Both the position numbers and the translations under genes were made by a program. Below the pieces are notes generated by a model. It worked only from the letters and a program-made list of their open reading frames with translations. It did not search any database and had not been told where the DNA came from. This document shows, in pieces, positions 10,751-21,835 of a stretch of 64,000 nt of DNA. Source of the DNA: Hygrocybe punicea (Eukaryota; Basidiomycota; Agaricomycetes; Agaricales; Hygrophoraceae). The stretch is taken from contig OY744464.1 in assembly GCA_963556145.1 (NCBI GenBank), forward strand, positions 4,216,001 through 4,280,000, written 5' to 3'. The first letter of the stretch is position 1. Every line of letters begins with the position of its first letter.

Positions 10751-12108
10751 TGCACTGAGGAGAAATCAGCATGTAGTAATGAAAGGATGGATAAAAATGA
10801 ACTCACATTTGTCATCTCGAGTTGATGGCAACGTTGTAGAACTTAGTGAAAAATGGTCTGATGCTCGAGCATGCGGACACACGAATATAAGTTGCGTGTC
10901 GGACTAAAGTTGTACTTTACCTTGACTAATTTTGATGGGAAATAGTTGCGGTACCTGAATGTAACAAACTTGACGTTTTGCAGACTACAAGTTGACTATA
11001 ATTGACCATGGGTCGACTTTGACCTGATTTCACATGACTTCACTTGAATATTCGTTTTTACTGAGCGGTACATGTGGCCATGGGTGCTAAATGCTTCAAG
11101 CTTCAAGTGTACTCAGGTCGTACGCCAGACAATATCGATTTATTCTGCATATTTCAGTGGTGGACCGAATTCGTACAGAACAGCTCTTCCTGCTTCACGA
11201 AGATCCAGAAGACCACGGCCGAAAACTTCTTGTCGTTGCTGGGACCTGTCTGGCAGGATGAATTTCACGACGAAATTTGGATCTCGCAGAAAGTCTACAT
11301 GGTCAGAAATGCTGAAAAGACGTCATTCTCAAGGACCTGCCAAGTGCCAACGAATTTTTCTCTCTTAATATTATTATAATAACAAGAGGTTCGATATTCC
11401 TTGTTGGGTCCTTTTCGAAAACCTGTGATGCGGACAGATTCAAGCCTCTCCACGTCAAAATCATTTCAAAAATACGCGAGCAGATATCGGCCCAAATGTC
11501 ACACTGCCAGTGTGCCTTTGGTGCAGGCTGGAAGGGCGAAGATGGCACTACGGGCGATGAGATCATTCCTCGCTTCGGTGTCGACTGTACCGATGGGTGT
11601 AGCTTCAGGAGGGGGCTTGTACGTTTTCATTTATCACTGATAACTCAAAATCTTCCATTGTCCAGTGTCTCTACCCTCGTCACCGCGAGCCCTCTTTCGC
11701 TGCTAATGTTCTTAAAAGACTCTTGGTGAAAGTTGGTCTCACAAACGTTGACCAGCTTCCCAAATTTTAAAAGTTCTCAAATGCTCTACGAGACGGCAGG
11801 CTTGGCGCACGCGACTCCTTGATTGCCTTATCGGATGCAATGGTTATTTGACATCCAGGGTTCGCCGCCTCCTCGGGCATCATGACGCTGTTTGGTCATT
11901 CAACGTGTCCCCGTCGCGAGGGCTCTCGGGACATCGGTGATATCCCGAACCGCAGCGGGTATATGGCAATGGTATTAAAAAAGACACACAATTCAGAAAT
12001 ACGTGAATTCTACGTAGCAAGAGAGGAAACTAATGAGTGGAATATGTAATAAGTTCGAAGAGTAAAAGATAAATGCGGTCGAATGGAATATGCACCACCA
12101 GAAGTTTG
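10751..12108. other. Intergenic, no confident gene
   Basis: 10.89-11.06 kb is rich in GACT/AGTC words. Between 11.07 and 11.77 kb plus-strand frames are open in pieces (about 100 codons at 11074-11379; 77 codons at 11496-11729, with a plausible intron before 11668), but the pieces match no family I know and do not form one convincing protein. 11.8-12.1 kb shows nothing. Confidence 0.35.
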
Positions 12109-14207
12109 TCAGGAGGTCAACCAATGGAAGGCACATAGCAACGTGGACGTGGTGAAAATCCATCCTAAAGGTGAAATGCCACTTGCATTGTTCTGCCCAC
12201 CACCCTCAGGCTGCGCACCACCTTGAGACTGTGCACCACCTTGAGACTGCGCACCACCAACGAACACCACAGCTATCCCGGGTGGAGGTACATGGACTTG
12301 ACACTGGATGGAACAATTCATGTTCTGGGTAGGCGCCGACCAGGCGTCACTCCCAGTCGGACTCGAGACGAGTATACCATTCCCCACACCTGCAAGGGAC
12401 TGGCCATCCCACGAAATGTTCAATTTCTCCGTAGCACTCGCTGCAGTGAGGAACTTGACGGTAACATTCTTTCCCGTGTTACCAGCGAATATGTTTGTGG
12501 GGATAGTAAACTCAGCCGACGAGTCATTCGCGTAATTGAACAACACGAGTGTTTGTACAGAATGATCAAGAGCATCGTAGATCGCGTACGCTGCTACCGT
12601 TGCGTTCTCGTCCGTGGTGGAGTTTTGAATATTGAGATCGACAACGATGCTGCCGTTCGGGGACTGTAGTGCTTCTCCCACAGCCAGATACGCATAATAA
12701 GGGGAGTTGGTCGTCCATGACCCGTCACTGCCAGTGGGCTCGAAAGGGTTGTAAGGGATTCCCCGCTCGCGGGTGTGCATGTATGCGCCGGAGAAGCCGA
12801 TTGCGGCCATTTGGAGAGCGTAGTCAGCCGTCCACATGGAGCCGACGGCGAAAGTATCAGAGACACCAGGGATGCCTCCACAGGAGGCGGAATTGAATTC
12901 AGACATCAGTATAGGCAGTTCGGAAACGGCATCTTCGATTCCTGAATCCTGCCACGCTGCAAGGGCGACGGCTGTTGAGGAGGGGAAAAAATGGATGCCA
13001 TTCTTGAGACGAGAAAGCGAACAGCGAGGGTATACGCACTGTTTGCATGCTGTTGATAATATGGCACACCGTAGTCATACCTGCCAAAACAGTTATTCTG
13101 CGGATAATGTTGGATACTAAATATAAGTTAGAACCGATTGGCGAAGATGACCAGAAGTGAGCTGACGTGATATATTTGAGCAAACTGCTAAAATTTGACA
13201 AGTAGCCTCCTTCTAAAATAGTGGCCAGGTCCTAGCGATGCATAACTTAGGTTGAGCTGATGAGCCATCGGAAGACGGGGAAAACCGTTACCCAGAAGCA
13301 ACATATAGTTGGGCCAGCAAGCATTGGATGAGAGGTGGACAAGTGATTTGAGGTAGTTGCAAAGTCCTGAAGGAACGTGTCAGTGCGCAGTGGTGGATGA
13401 TATTGGGTTGCCCTCACAGCGATATAGTTGTCGAGTGTGTAGTTTACGAAACCAGGTTTTTCTTGGTGCGCAGTGTACAAATCGGGCTCCTAAGAAAGGG
13501 GGAGCTGGATGAAAACTGGAACAGGATAATTGAATGGTTGAACATTTACATTTCCCAAAAGGAATGCATCCAAAGCGTCTCCCAATACGGTCTGTGCTGT
13601 TCCTGCCAGAAGTGGTACGTTCGTGCTATTCGGGTCGAGCAAGCTGAGACCTTGGAGGGAAAAGGTCAGCCGCCGTTCGCAAGGGTATGGCTTATGGGGT
13701 ACGGACCCACGAGATACTGGGCACCGTGAATTGATTGTCCAACTGTCTTCATGACGTCCCACAGGCTTGGACCAAATGTGACGGGCTGATTGTTCACATT
13801 TGCCTGGGAATCGGTAAACCGAATCATAGGGGATGACTGAGACGGGACGTAGGTGGAACTGTCCATGGAGTTTCCGCCGATGCGTATACGGAAGGGATTG
13901 GCAGGCGCGGCGCGAGTGCGGAGAGCGGCGAGGTAATTAATGAATGGCTGAGGGATATTTTGGGAGTCATTTCCGACTGCAGGCAATTGCAAGTGAGCAA
14001 GGAAAAATGAAGAGGGTGATGTGGTAACGGACAATATTGATCAACAAAACTAAGTTCAAAGCTGATGCCAAAGAAATTTGAGCGGACGGCATGGGTTGAG
14101 GATGGGGCGGAGGGAATTGTGAGGTGAACTGGAGCAGAGGTGGTCTGTGCAGCGGAACAAAGGAAATAAAAAAGAAGGAGAGAAAAGACGGAAGTTAGTA
14201 AGGACAT
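12109..14207 (-). CDS. GH79-family glycosidase (beta-glucuronidase-like), signal peptide and GPI-type tail
   Basis: Predicted exo-acting retaining glycosidase on glucuronic-acid-containing glycans. The start at 14207 gives a signal peptide (MSLLTSVFSLLLFYFLCSAA). Exons then read FGNDSQNIPQPFINYLAALR, FRIRIGGNSMDSS and GDALDAFLLGN, spliced directly to EPDLYTAHQEKPGFVNY: the NEP proton-donor motif is rebuilt only across that intron. Downstream, ILMSEFNSASCGGIPGV carries the likely nucleophile Glu, and the C-terminal beta domain follows (YLAVGEAL...VQTLVLFNYAN). The tail has a triplicated GGAQSQ/GGAQPE stretch, Asn/Gly-rich sequence and a short hydrophobic end, as for GPI attachment. Exon borders between 12.9 and 13.5 kb are approximate. 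It is divergent from the lipase gene. Confidence 0.85.
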
Positions 14208-14345
14208 GGCCGGGAGAGGGCCGAAAATGAAGGCTGACTTACGTTTGGAGAGCCTGAGGTGGTTGCCACGCTCGTGTGCACTGAAGGCAGTAAAGTCACA
14301 TGATCTTGATAAGAATGAAACCATGACGACATCGATACCAACTCT

Positions 14346-16223
14346 ATGTTTCTTCCCGCCCTCTCTGCCGGCCGCTATCCCGTCGGTGCTTCGTCGTTTT
14401 CTAAATTCTACCAAAATCTCCCCATTAATATTGGCTCCTCACTCCTACGTCCTGCAAATACTGCCAATCCACCCGAGCCTGCCCTCCAGCTCGAAGAGAT
14501 TGCTTTCACTGCCTTCTATCCCGCTGCCGTACGCAGCTCTCCGCCCATCACACATCTCGACTGGCTCATTCGGTGGGTCTCTCCCTCAATTGGCGGCGAC
14601 ATTACTGACGGTACTAGTGTTGTCATAGCCCGATCGAGCATTCCTTGCTTGGTTACGCAAAATTTACGGGTACGAGGACTACACCTACTGCCCTGAATAT
14701 ACCTCTCACAACTCTCACTAGGCGTGTCTCGCTGGATTCTTCGGCCTGTTGTATATCTGTTTGGAGCCTTCCTCAAGGTCCCCCAATTCCACTCACTCCC
14801 GTCCTCCGCATCCCTCACTCCTGTACATGTCATGTAGATACCCGTATCAAAAAATGCTCCCCTTCTCAATCCCTCCGCCCAATTGTCCGAAAAGCACGAG
14901 TCTCATGCTTCTTCCGACAATCAGTGGCCTCTCGTCATATTCTCTCACGGACTGGGTGGCGGCCGGACTGTGTACAGGTATGGTATCCTCCCACCCTGTT
15001 TTTTTTTCCTCTCTCAGAAGTCTCACTTGACCGATAGCCAATTGTGTTCAAGAATCGCTTCTTCTGGCCGAGTTGTCCTTGCCATTGAACATCGGGACGG
15101 CACAGCACCATTCTGCCGACCTCGTTGTCGAGGCCAAGACGGCGTAACCCAAAAAACGATGCTGTATCTCCATGACAACGATGTCATGCATGTTTGTCTC
15201 TCTATGGACGGTGAATTCATATCTAACACTCTCTTAGCTTCAACTCTGGCGGCATCTCGTCCCAAACGGACCCTCAGAGTTTTCCTCTCCGCACCGACCA
15301 ACTTAACTTCCGACGGCACGAGATATACCTCGCTTACGACGCCTTCAATCGGCTTGTCGCCGGTGAGGAGCGCCTCCAAGTAATCGATGGGAGTGAGGTT
15401 GACATCGACTGGGAAAGCTGGTCCAGGGGACACCCCACTTCGGGCAAAACTCCCGTCAATTGTGAACAGATAGCGCTCGTGGGACATTCGTTTGGTGGAG
15501 CAACCATGGTCAGCATCCCTCACGCCTTTATTTACCGTCAGTTGTTTATGCGTCCTAGTTTTCAGTCCTGTCTACAGGCCCCCCTGTGGACGAGTATCCA
15601 CCCTTGCCAGTCTCACACGCTATCGGCCTTGATCCATGGCTTGAGCCGTTGCCTACCCCTGGACCCGCACCTTATACAGCCCCTTCGTCCCTCCTTGGAG
15701 ACAAAGATTCAGCCCCGTGTTCCGCATCGTCCACCTTAGATGAGAAAGTTGTCCAGGCGACTAGAGATTCCAGTCCTAAATACGACGACAAACAACAACA
15801 GCCCTCACAGCCTCGGATGATGGTGGTCAATTCTGAGACGTTCTCACTCTGGGAACCCCACTTTACGCGGCTGAAGGACGTCGTCCGGGGTTGGGAGCCT
15901 GAGAGGCGGAACATATTCACTCTTGGCAAGCGCCTCTCTCTCTCGGCTCTGTCATGCATGTTGTATTGATGACTGCGACAGTGAAATCAAAGCATGAATC
16001 TTTCTCGGATTTTCACGTCCTACCCCTTGTCCGAACCTCAGCTGCAGCGAAGCTTATGGATATAATTGGTACGCTGTGTCTTGCATTTTTGGACGGGAAT
16101 CTGGAAGAGGGGCTTGAGGGGCTGATCACGCCGGAAATGGTGGTGGTTGCGGCGGGCAAAAAGAAGGATGGGAGGCCGAAGAGGGTGCTACTGGGGGATG
16201 TCGGTGATGTGATAGTTCATTGA
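14346..16223 (+). CDS. Platelet-activating-factor acetylhydrolase-like phospholipase A2
   Basis: Serine esterase of the plasma/type II PAF-acetylhydrolase family, expected to remove short or oxidised acyl chains from phospholipids. The start at 14346 reads [18 protein letters not shown], as in fungal members. Exons include [16 protein letters not shown] (oxyanion region), [30 protein letters not shown] and the nucleophile elbow [13 protein letters not shown] (about 15475-15510). The C-terminal [14 protein letters not shown] carries the catalytic His. The stop is at 16221-16223. No clear signal peptide. At least six introns; not every border was fixed. It shares a 138-bp gap with the divergent GH79 gene, and NAA10 follows 61 bp downstream on the same strand. 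Confidence 0.87.
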
Positions 16224-16284
16224 TACTTCAAATTCTTTGTTTGTGGTTGTTGTTCAAACCCTTACGATTGAGATTCCTGTCATC

Positions 16285-17065
16285 ATGAATGTACGGCCAG
16301 TACGGGTAGGTTTTTGTGTTCTTTGCACGAGCTTCGTGAACAACCTCCAACAGGTAGAGGATCTCATGGGCATGCAGGATTGCAATCTGCAAAACCTGCC
16401 AGAAAATTACACAATGAAATATTGTACGTTTCATGCCAGCCTCCAATTAAACCTGCTTACTCCACTAGATCTATATCATGCGCTCTCATGGCCATCGCTC
16501 TCTTATGTTGCAGAGGACCACAAAGGCCGGATTGTGGGCTACATTCTCGCCAAAATGTCAGCATGTTCAAATTCTTTACCAGGTTCGACGGATTTTTTTT
16601 TTTTAACTCGACATATCCTGCTCACAGGGAAGAAGACCTCAACGCTAACGACGAACCCCACGGGCACGTCACATCCATCAGCGTTTTAAGGACGTACCGG
16701 AGACTGGGGCTGGCCAAAAAGCTCATGGTTCAGTCTCGTGAGCATTCGATCAGTTTGAACGGGGTGCATTGTGGTTCCACTAACCTCGTCATGTTCCGTT
16801 GGCGCTTTGGAATCTCCTGCCGACGCCTGGACAGAAGAAGCGATGGCAACAATTTACCGTGCTGCGTATGTGTCTTTGCATGTACGCAAGTCGAACCGCG
16901 CGGCACTGGGTCTATATCGAGACACCCTCGGGTTCTCTGTGAAGGATATCGAAAAGAAATATTGTGAGTAAGAGCTTGGGACAGAGGTCTCTGACGATCG
17001 TTCTGACCCATCTCGCAGATGCTGATGGAGAAGACGCATACGCGATGCGCTTATCTTTAAAATAA
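16285..17065 (+). CDS. NAA10: N-alpha-acetyltransferase catalytic subunit Naa10 (Ard1)
   Basis: Catalytic subunit of the NatA complex, which acetylates nascent N-termini at the ribosome. Six exons (16285-16305, 16354-16423, 16469-16556, 16628-16737, 16835-16963, 17019-17065) sum to 465 nt, 154 residues. The protein starts [20 protein letters not shown] and shows [18 protein letters not shown], the GNAT acetyl-CoA loop [10 protein letters not shown] and [18 protein letters not shown]. It ends right after the GNAT fold (MRLSLK), so the long acidic tail of yeast and human proteins is absent. All introns are GT..AG. It is tandem with the upstream lipase and convergent with the next gene, 48 bp away. 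Confidence 0.94.
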
Positions 17066-17112
17066 TAATAATTTCATTTGCCTCCACATATCTTTAGAAA
17101 ACCGCAGCATGT

Positions 17113-18702
17113 TCAAAGTTGTATCAAATCTTCGCTCGCCAAATCTGCTTCCTTTGCAACAGCTGTATTTAATTTATCATTCATGGCGTTCCCAGCGGCT
17201 TGTGTCTGGGTTGCCTTCTCATCATCCTGAACAAGATCCTTCCCAATCATCACCGCATCTCTGATCAATTTAGCCGTTTGCAAGCCTAGCTCATAAAATC
17301 CGTCATTTGACTGCCCTTCGAACATGCCCATGTGGGCCTGTATTTCGTCGGGCGCCAGGTGATTGCTTGCTGGCCAGAAATGCGAAGACGAACTAGCTGA
17401 ACTGGGAGGGAGGATAATGAATGTGCGGGCGGTTCGATGAGTGGGTGGGGTCGGCGGCAGGATTGCGTAAAACCTATCTTGGGAAATTACATGAGAACAT
17501 TGTTCAATGAATCCTCAATGGAAACGGGAAATAGTAGGTGTATGATGTTCACTAGACGCACGCTCTGAAAGCCACACCCAATTGTTCTTCTGCTACCATC
17601 ATGTCGTTCATTCTCCTGTTGAGCACATCTTGGTCCCACAGGTTTCCGACATATTTCATGTGATCCGTAATCCAAGTATATCCCATTCCAAGGTCGTCGC
17701 GCTTGTAATATGCAGTGCCGGCTGCGGCACCCGCCAATACTGCCCCTCCTACCAAGTATGCCGCTGGGGCCCATTTCCCCCATGTTCCGGATGCTGTGTT
17801 GGTGGGAGGCGCTCTCGTAGGCTTACTACTAGTCGCAGATTCGGCACTCTTCTTCACACCATACGTAGCCAATGAGCCAAAGACACCCGTGGCAACCGTG
17901 CGGGCGGCTTGTGCATACTCGACGGCTTTAGTCGCGGTATTCTTGAACACATCGGGGTGTATGCCAAAGTACTGCAAAAAGTAGACTAGATCGATGAACC
18001 AAGCACGGAAATGAGAGAGAAGAAAAGTTTATATACTGGAGTATCGAATGCTATGCAAGCAATAATCCTCGGCCAAAGGGGCGCTCGGTTGTCAGGACGA
18101 GAATTAGCTATCTCGAGGAGGGTATCCGCAGCAACCAATCCCCCCATGCTACATGGGTCTCGTTCAGGCTGTGTGGGTGGGTGCCTCAGATGGTCCGGTC
18201 TCGTACCTATGTCCGCATAGCACAATCTTTATCTTCCTCGCATTTCCACTTGTCGCCTGCGCACTTTCTCTTTCCACCGTGAGTGTGACAAGCCAATCGG
18301 CGAACTGTTCCACCGCTGCTCTCTGATAACCCTAATGTCATCAAATTCACAAAAACGAAGGAAAGAGACACACTAGTTCTCCTTTGGTCTAATGTAACGA
18401 CTTGTTAGCAGAAGTCGGCCGCCAAGTGGTGCTGTCTTATCCCACCTCGTACACAGGAAATAGGATGCACTCGACAATCGCATTCTCGACAGTCTCCGAA
18501 AGAACATGTTGTAAGCGGTCGGGAAAGCCTCCAAATGTGGAGTCCGTCCCTTTGAATCTGTACGTGGTTAAGCAGGGCAAGAGCGGACGTGAATAGATAT
18601 GATGTACCCGTGTATGAAGATAACTAGAAGGAGGTCGTGAGTTAGAGGCTTTGCAGGGAGTAGGGTACTCGGTGAATCATCGGCATGGACGTTGTCAGCC
18701 AT
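17113..18702 (-). CDS. Fungal alpha/beta hydrolase (DUF676-like serine esterase) with C-terminal membrane region
   Basis: Starts MADNVHADDSPSTLLP at 18702. After intron 1, VIFIHGFKGTDSTFGGFPDR gives the HG oxyanion motif; KIKIVLCGHS joins across an intron to MGGLVAADTLLEIAN, giving the nucleophile elbow GHSMGG; then IIACIAFDTP joins YFGIHPDVFKN. The second half has a hydrophobic Ala/Gly segment (AYLVGGAVLAGAAAGTAYY, possible membrane anchor), a YVGNLWD block and a C-terminal helical exon ending LASEDLIQL at 17113. Substrate is unknown; lipase-like activity is a family inference. Head region faces the zinc-finger gene, 195 bp between starts. Confidence 0.78.
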
Positions 18703-18897
18703 GAAGCTTGCAGTAGGCTATAGTCTTTTCATAGGTCTACGTCTATAACAGAAACCGTGACGTGTCCTTACTCCTACTCTGTCCTCTGCCACAGCCAATA
18801 ATATTTACAGCATGTCAGTTGCAAGATGCTGGTTCCAACTAAGAACATTTGTAACTTACTTTTCACAATATTTGCTCCTTGTTTATAGTGCACTCTC

Positions 18898-20599
18898 ATG
18901 AGAACCGCGAGCCATATAGCGTCCAGTGCAAACCCTTCTGCGGAATATCCACACCTCTTGTCCTCTGATTCGTTCCCCATAGATCCGATCATCTACAGCT
19001 GTCGGTGGGCGTGGTGCCGCTTGGTTTTTTACTCCAATTCTGAGCTCATTCATCATGTCACCCATGAGCATGTGCGAAAGTCAGTTGCTGTGCCACGGCG
19101 CGATATACCAATGCTGAAGAAGGCCGAGGAGGGTATTGGCGAATCCATGAGTTCGACTGGAATCACTGGTGTAAGCGACATTGTCGGTAGGCATGAAAAT
19201 GACGTTAGAGATGGAGTGGAGCCTGCAGGTATGTTCAGTCATCGGATTTCTTGTGATCTCGCATGCTTCTTGCTTTGTTTTAGTTCACCCATCCTTGACA
19301 CCTGCCTATGTCCCGGTCGCTCAGCACCAGCTATCTCAATCACCTCCAACGCTCGAAAGTCATGCGGGCACACATGCCATATCGTTTGAAGTCCCCGAGC
19401 CAATATCCGAGCATGCGCCATTCCCTCATCCATTTGACTCACTCCAAATCGAAGCTTCACTACAGAACGCAGAACATGACAATCTACGACAATCTACGAC
19501 GCCGCCTCCACTCCTCTCTCAGGCAATACCCAAATCATCCACTCCAGAGTCACATTGCGATTCCCACCCAAATCCTCAGGGTTCCTACTCGTCGTCGGCA
19601 TTGATGATCACCCCGCCGACAACAGGTCCATTCTCTCCTCGAAACGCTATCTCTAGCCCCTTATTCGCATCGCTAACTTCACCTCATTTCACCCCATTTC
19701 CATCCCTCCCATCTTCCCCTCCATTCCCATCCCAAGTTTCGGACCGCTTCCGCATCGGAGGTCCGAGAGGCGAGTCTGATCTTGGACTGATGACAACACC
19801 AGATCTAGTCATCAGGAATAATATTTGGAGCGGAGCGAGTTCCGCATTATTCTCGAATGACATACCAAATGCAGCGGCAACGGAACAGAATGAAACAAGC
19901 CAGCTATCACAAGTATCTCCAAGCTCACAGCTACCGATGGGGTCTGGCGATAGAGCGGAGCAGCCTTCGCAGAATGTTGATATGGTTGTCCATCACGATG
20001 ACGACCACGATCTCGATACCTCTGGTAATATTGGCTGCGACTTGCAAGCAAATGTGGTCTCTAGCACGAGCTCTCTTTCAACAGAAGACCTTAACACGCC
20101 GTTATCCTTTCCTCTGGGGAAAGGAGAAGTGGACACAGAATCACAGGGCTCTCAGATGTCATCAATGAATCTGATATCACAGCGTCCTTTTCCCTCTCAG
20201 CCACAGTCACAATTTCAATCGCAATATCCAACTCAGGCGCGGTCGCTAATAGAAAGCCCATCAATATCACCTCCATTGCTACTCACTCAGGCGCAGAGGC
20301 AGACATGGTATCAAGTTACATCTCCGTACTCTGTGGGACGAAATCACCCCCAGTCTCCCATTGTAAACAGCAGTAGAACTTCTGGGTCACAGTTGCATCC
20401 GCTGTATCGGAAACTTAAACAGAGTCCGTACTTGGAATCTGTATTACTGTCAGGATCATCCATTGACAACCTTGCCGATGTCCAGAGCGGTAGTCCGATC
20501 GTACCCCACAGTGCGGGGTCTCCATTTCGATCCGGGTCATTGGGGATTAGATCAAGTGACAGGCTGAGAAGCGGGCAAGGTCCGTTAGTTTTGAAGTAG
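18898..20599 (+). CDS. C2H2 zinc-finger protein with long disordered Ser/Pro/Gln region
   Basis: Two main exons: 18898 to about 19227 and about 19283 to 20599, joined by a GT..AG intron in GVEPA|VHPSL. The first exon holds one C2H2 finger, YSCRWAWCRLVFYSNSELIH followed by HVTHEHV (C-x4-C, then His at about x12 and x4), near residue 35-60. The remaining 450 residues are low complexity (Ser, Pro, Gln; runs such as PSQPQSQFQSQYP), with a short conserved-looking block near the C-terminus (SQLHPLYRKLKQSPYLESV). A nuclear regulator is likely, but I cannot assign a name. An upstream exon before 18898 cannot be excluded. Confidence 0.65.
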
Positions 20600-20959
20600 A
20601 TGTGATGAAGAAACCAGCCGTAGCACAGAAGTTCTCAAGTCTGCGTCGCTTATTGCGATGGGTCTCTTACATTGTAGTAGTAAGATAATGAAAAAATCAA
20701 AGTGTAGCCCGATTTCCAGCTGTACCAACGGACAGACGTTGCCATACATGTACCCCTTTATATGTCGTATCCGACGTTGTCAACTCCGTCACCCGTGTCA
20801 CCTCTTAGGAATTGCTCGCATGGGTGATTTCGGGCTGCCAGTAGTGCCCGGGCGAATCGAAGAGTTCTATCACCTTTCCCCTTTTATACTTCATCAGCTG
20901 CTGAATCGAGTGTCTTTACCATCGAATTGTTGGCCTTGTATATGATGCGGGGGTCAGAT

Positions 20960-21606
20960 TCAAGGGTGAAGCTTGTACAGTCGCGGACGAGAATGCCGCC
21001 GCTTCTTTTCAGATGTGGGACCAACCCAGGAACAGTCTTCTTTGTCAAGACGTGTCCTCGCTGAATGACCATCATCTTTGTCAAAAGTTAATGGGGTATT
21101 GATAACGGAGATCAAATCCGAGAGTGCCTCCGTTTGGAAGCAAGGGATCATCGGAAAGGGGCTTCGACAGTGGCCTTAAAAGGCGAATTATTCGGGGTCA
21201 TTGTGTAAGGATGTAGGTTCAGGGGCGACGGAGATATAAAGGTTATATGTGAGTGTGCCCAGGTGTCTCGTTGTGAGCTTTAAAGAAAGATCCTTCTGAC
21301 AATTAGTCCTTCAATCATGATTCGGCCACATAGTCCAGGACATACCGTAGACGTTATGTGTATACAACTGTCTGGATTGCCTTCTTCTCGTCGCGTCCTT
21401 TCAAGAGAGTAGAGCGAACAGCATCCAACGATCCGGAGCGTTCCGGTGAAATTAGCGAGGTCCATCTTTCCAGCCTTGCGTCGAGGACATCGGCCTGGTT
21501 TACGCCAAAGGTGGCGATCGCACTTGGAGGCGTCTAAGGCAATAAACTTAACGTTTTTGTTGATGAGACAGAGCTCGATTTTTTGCCATGTAAAGGATGG
21601 TGTCAT
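20960..21606 (-). CDS. Doubtful small multi-exon gene, family unknown
   Basis: An open exon from ATG 21606 to 21346 (87 codons) ends at a good GTATGT donor. A candidate second exon from 21295 (after ...GTCAG) reads KDLSLKLTTRHLGTLTYNLY, then ISVAPEPT, in the matching phase. A last exon with SDLISVINTPLTF and the basic end KKRRHSRPRLYKLHP stops at 20960. The link between the second and last exon could not be resolved because of in-frame stops near 21217, so this may be a pseudogene or wrongly joined. No motif is recognised. Confidence 0.3.
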
Positions 21607-21835
21607 GCCGGCTCATTGGTTAGTGGCCAACAAGTACACCTGCTTCCAGTGGCAGCAGGTCTTGTCAGTTATTGACGCGGCCAGAATGCAAAGACATTAT
21701 TAATATTATGGAATCGATACAGACTCGTCGTTGTCTTAAGCTTGCAGTCTTGCACACGTAATGCACACGTAATATTTGCGGTCCGTGGTGTGTGGGAAAA
21801 TCACGTATCCACTTGCCCCGCCCTAAATCTCCTAG

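Noticed and set aside
18328..18335. A third AACCCTAA octamer
   Set aside because: Falls within the DUF676-like hydrolase gene (intron region), not in a promoter, so not counted with the two divergent-promoter sites.
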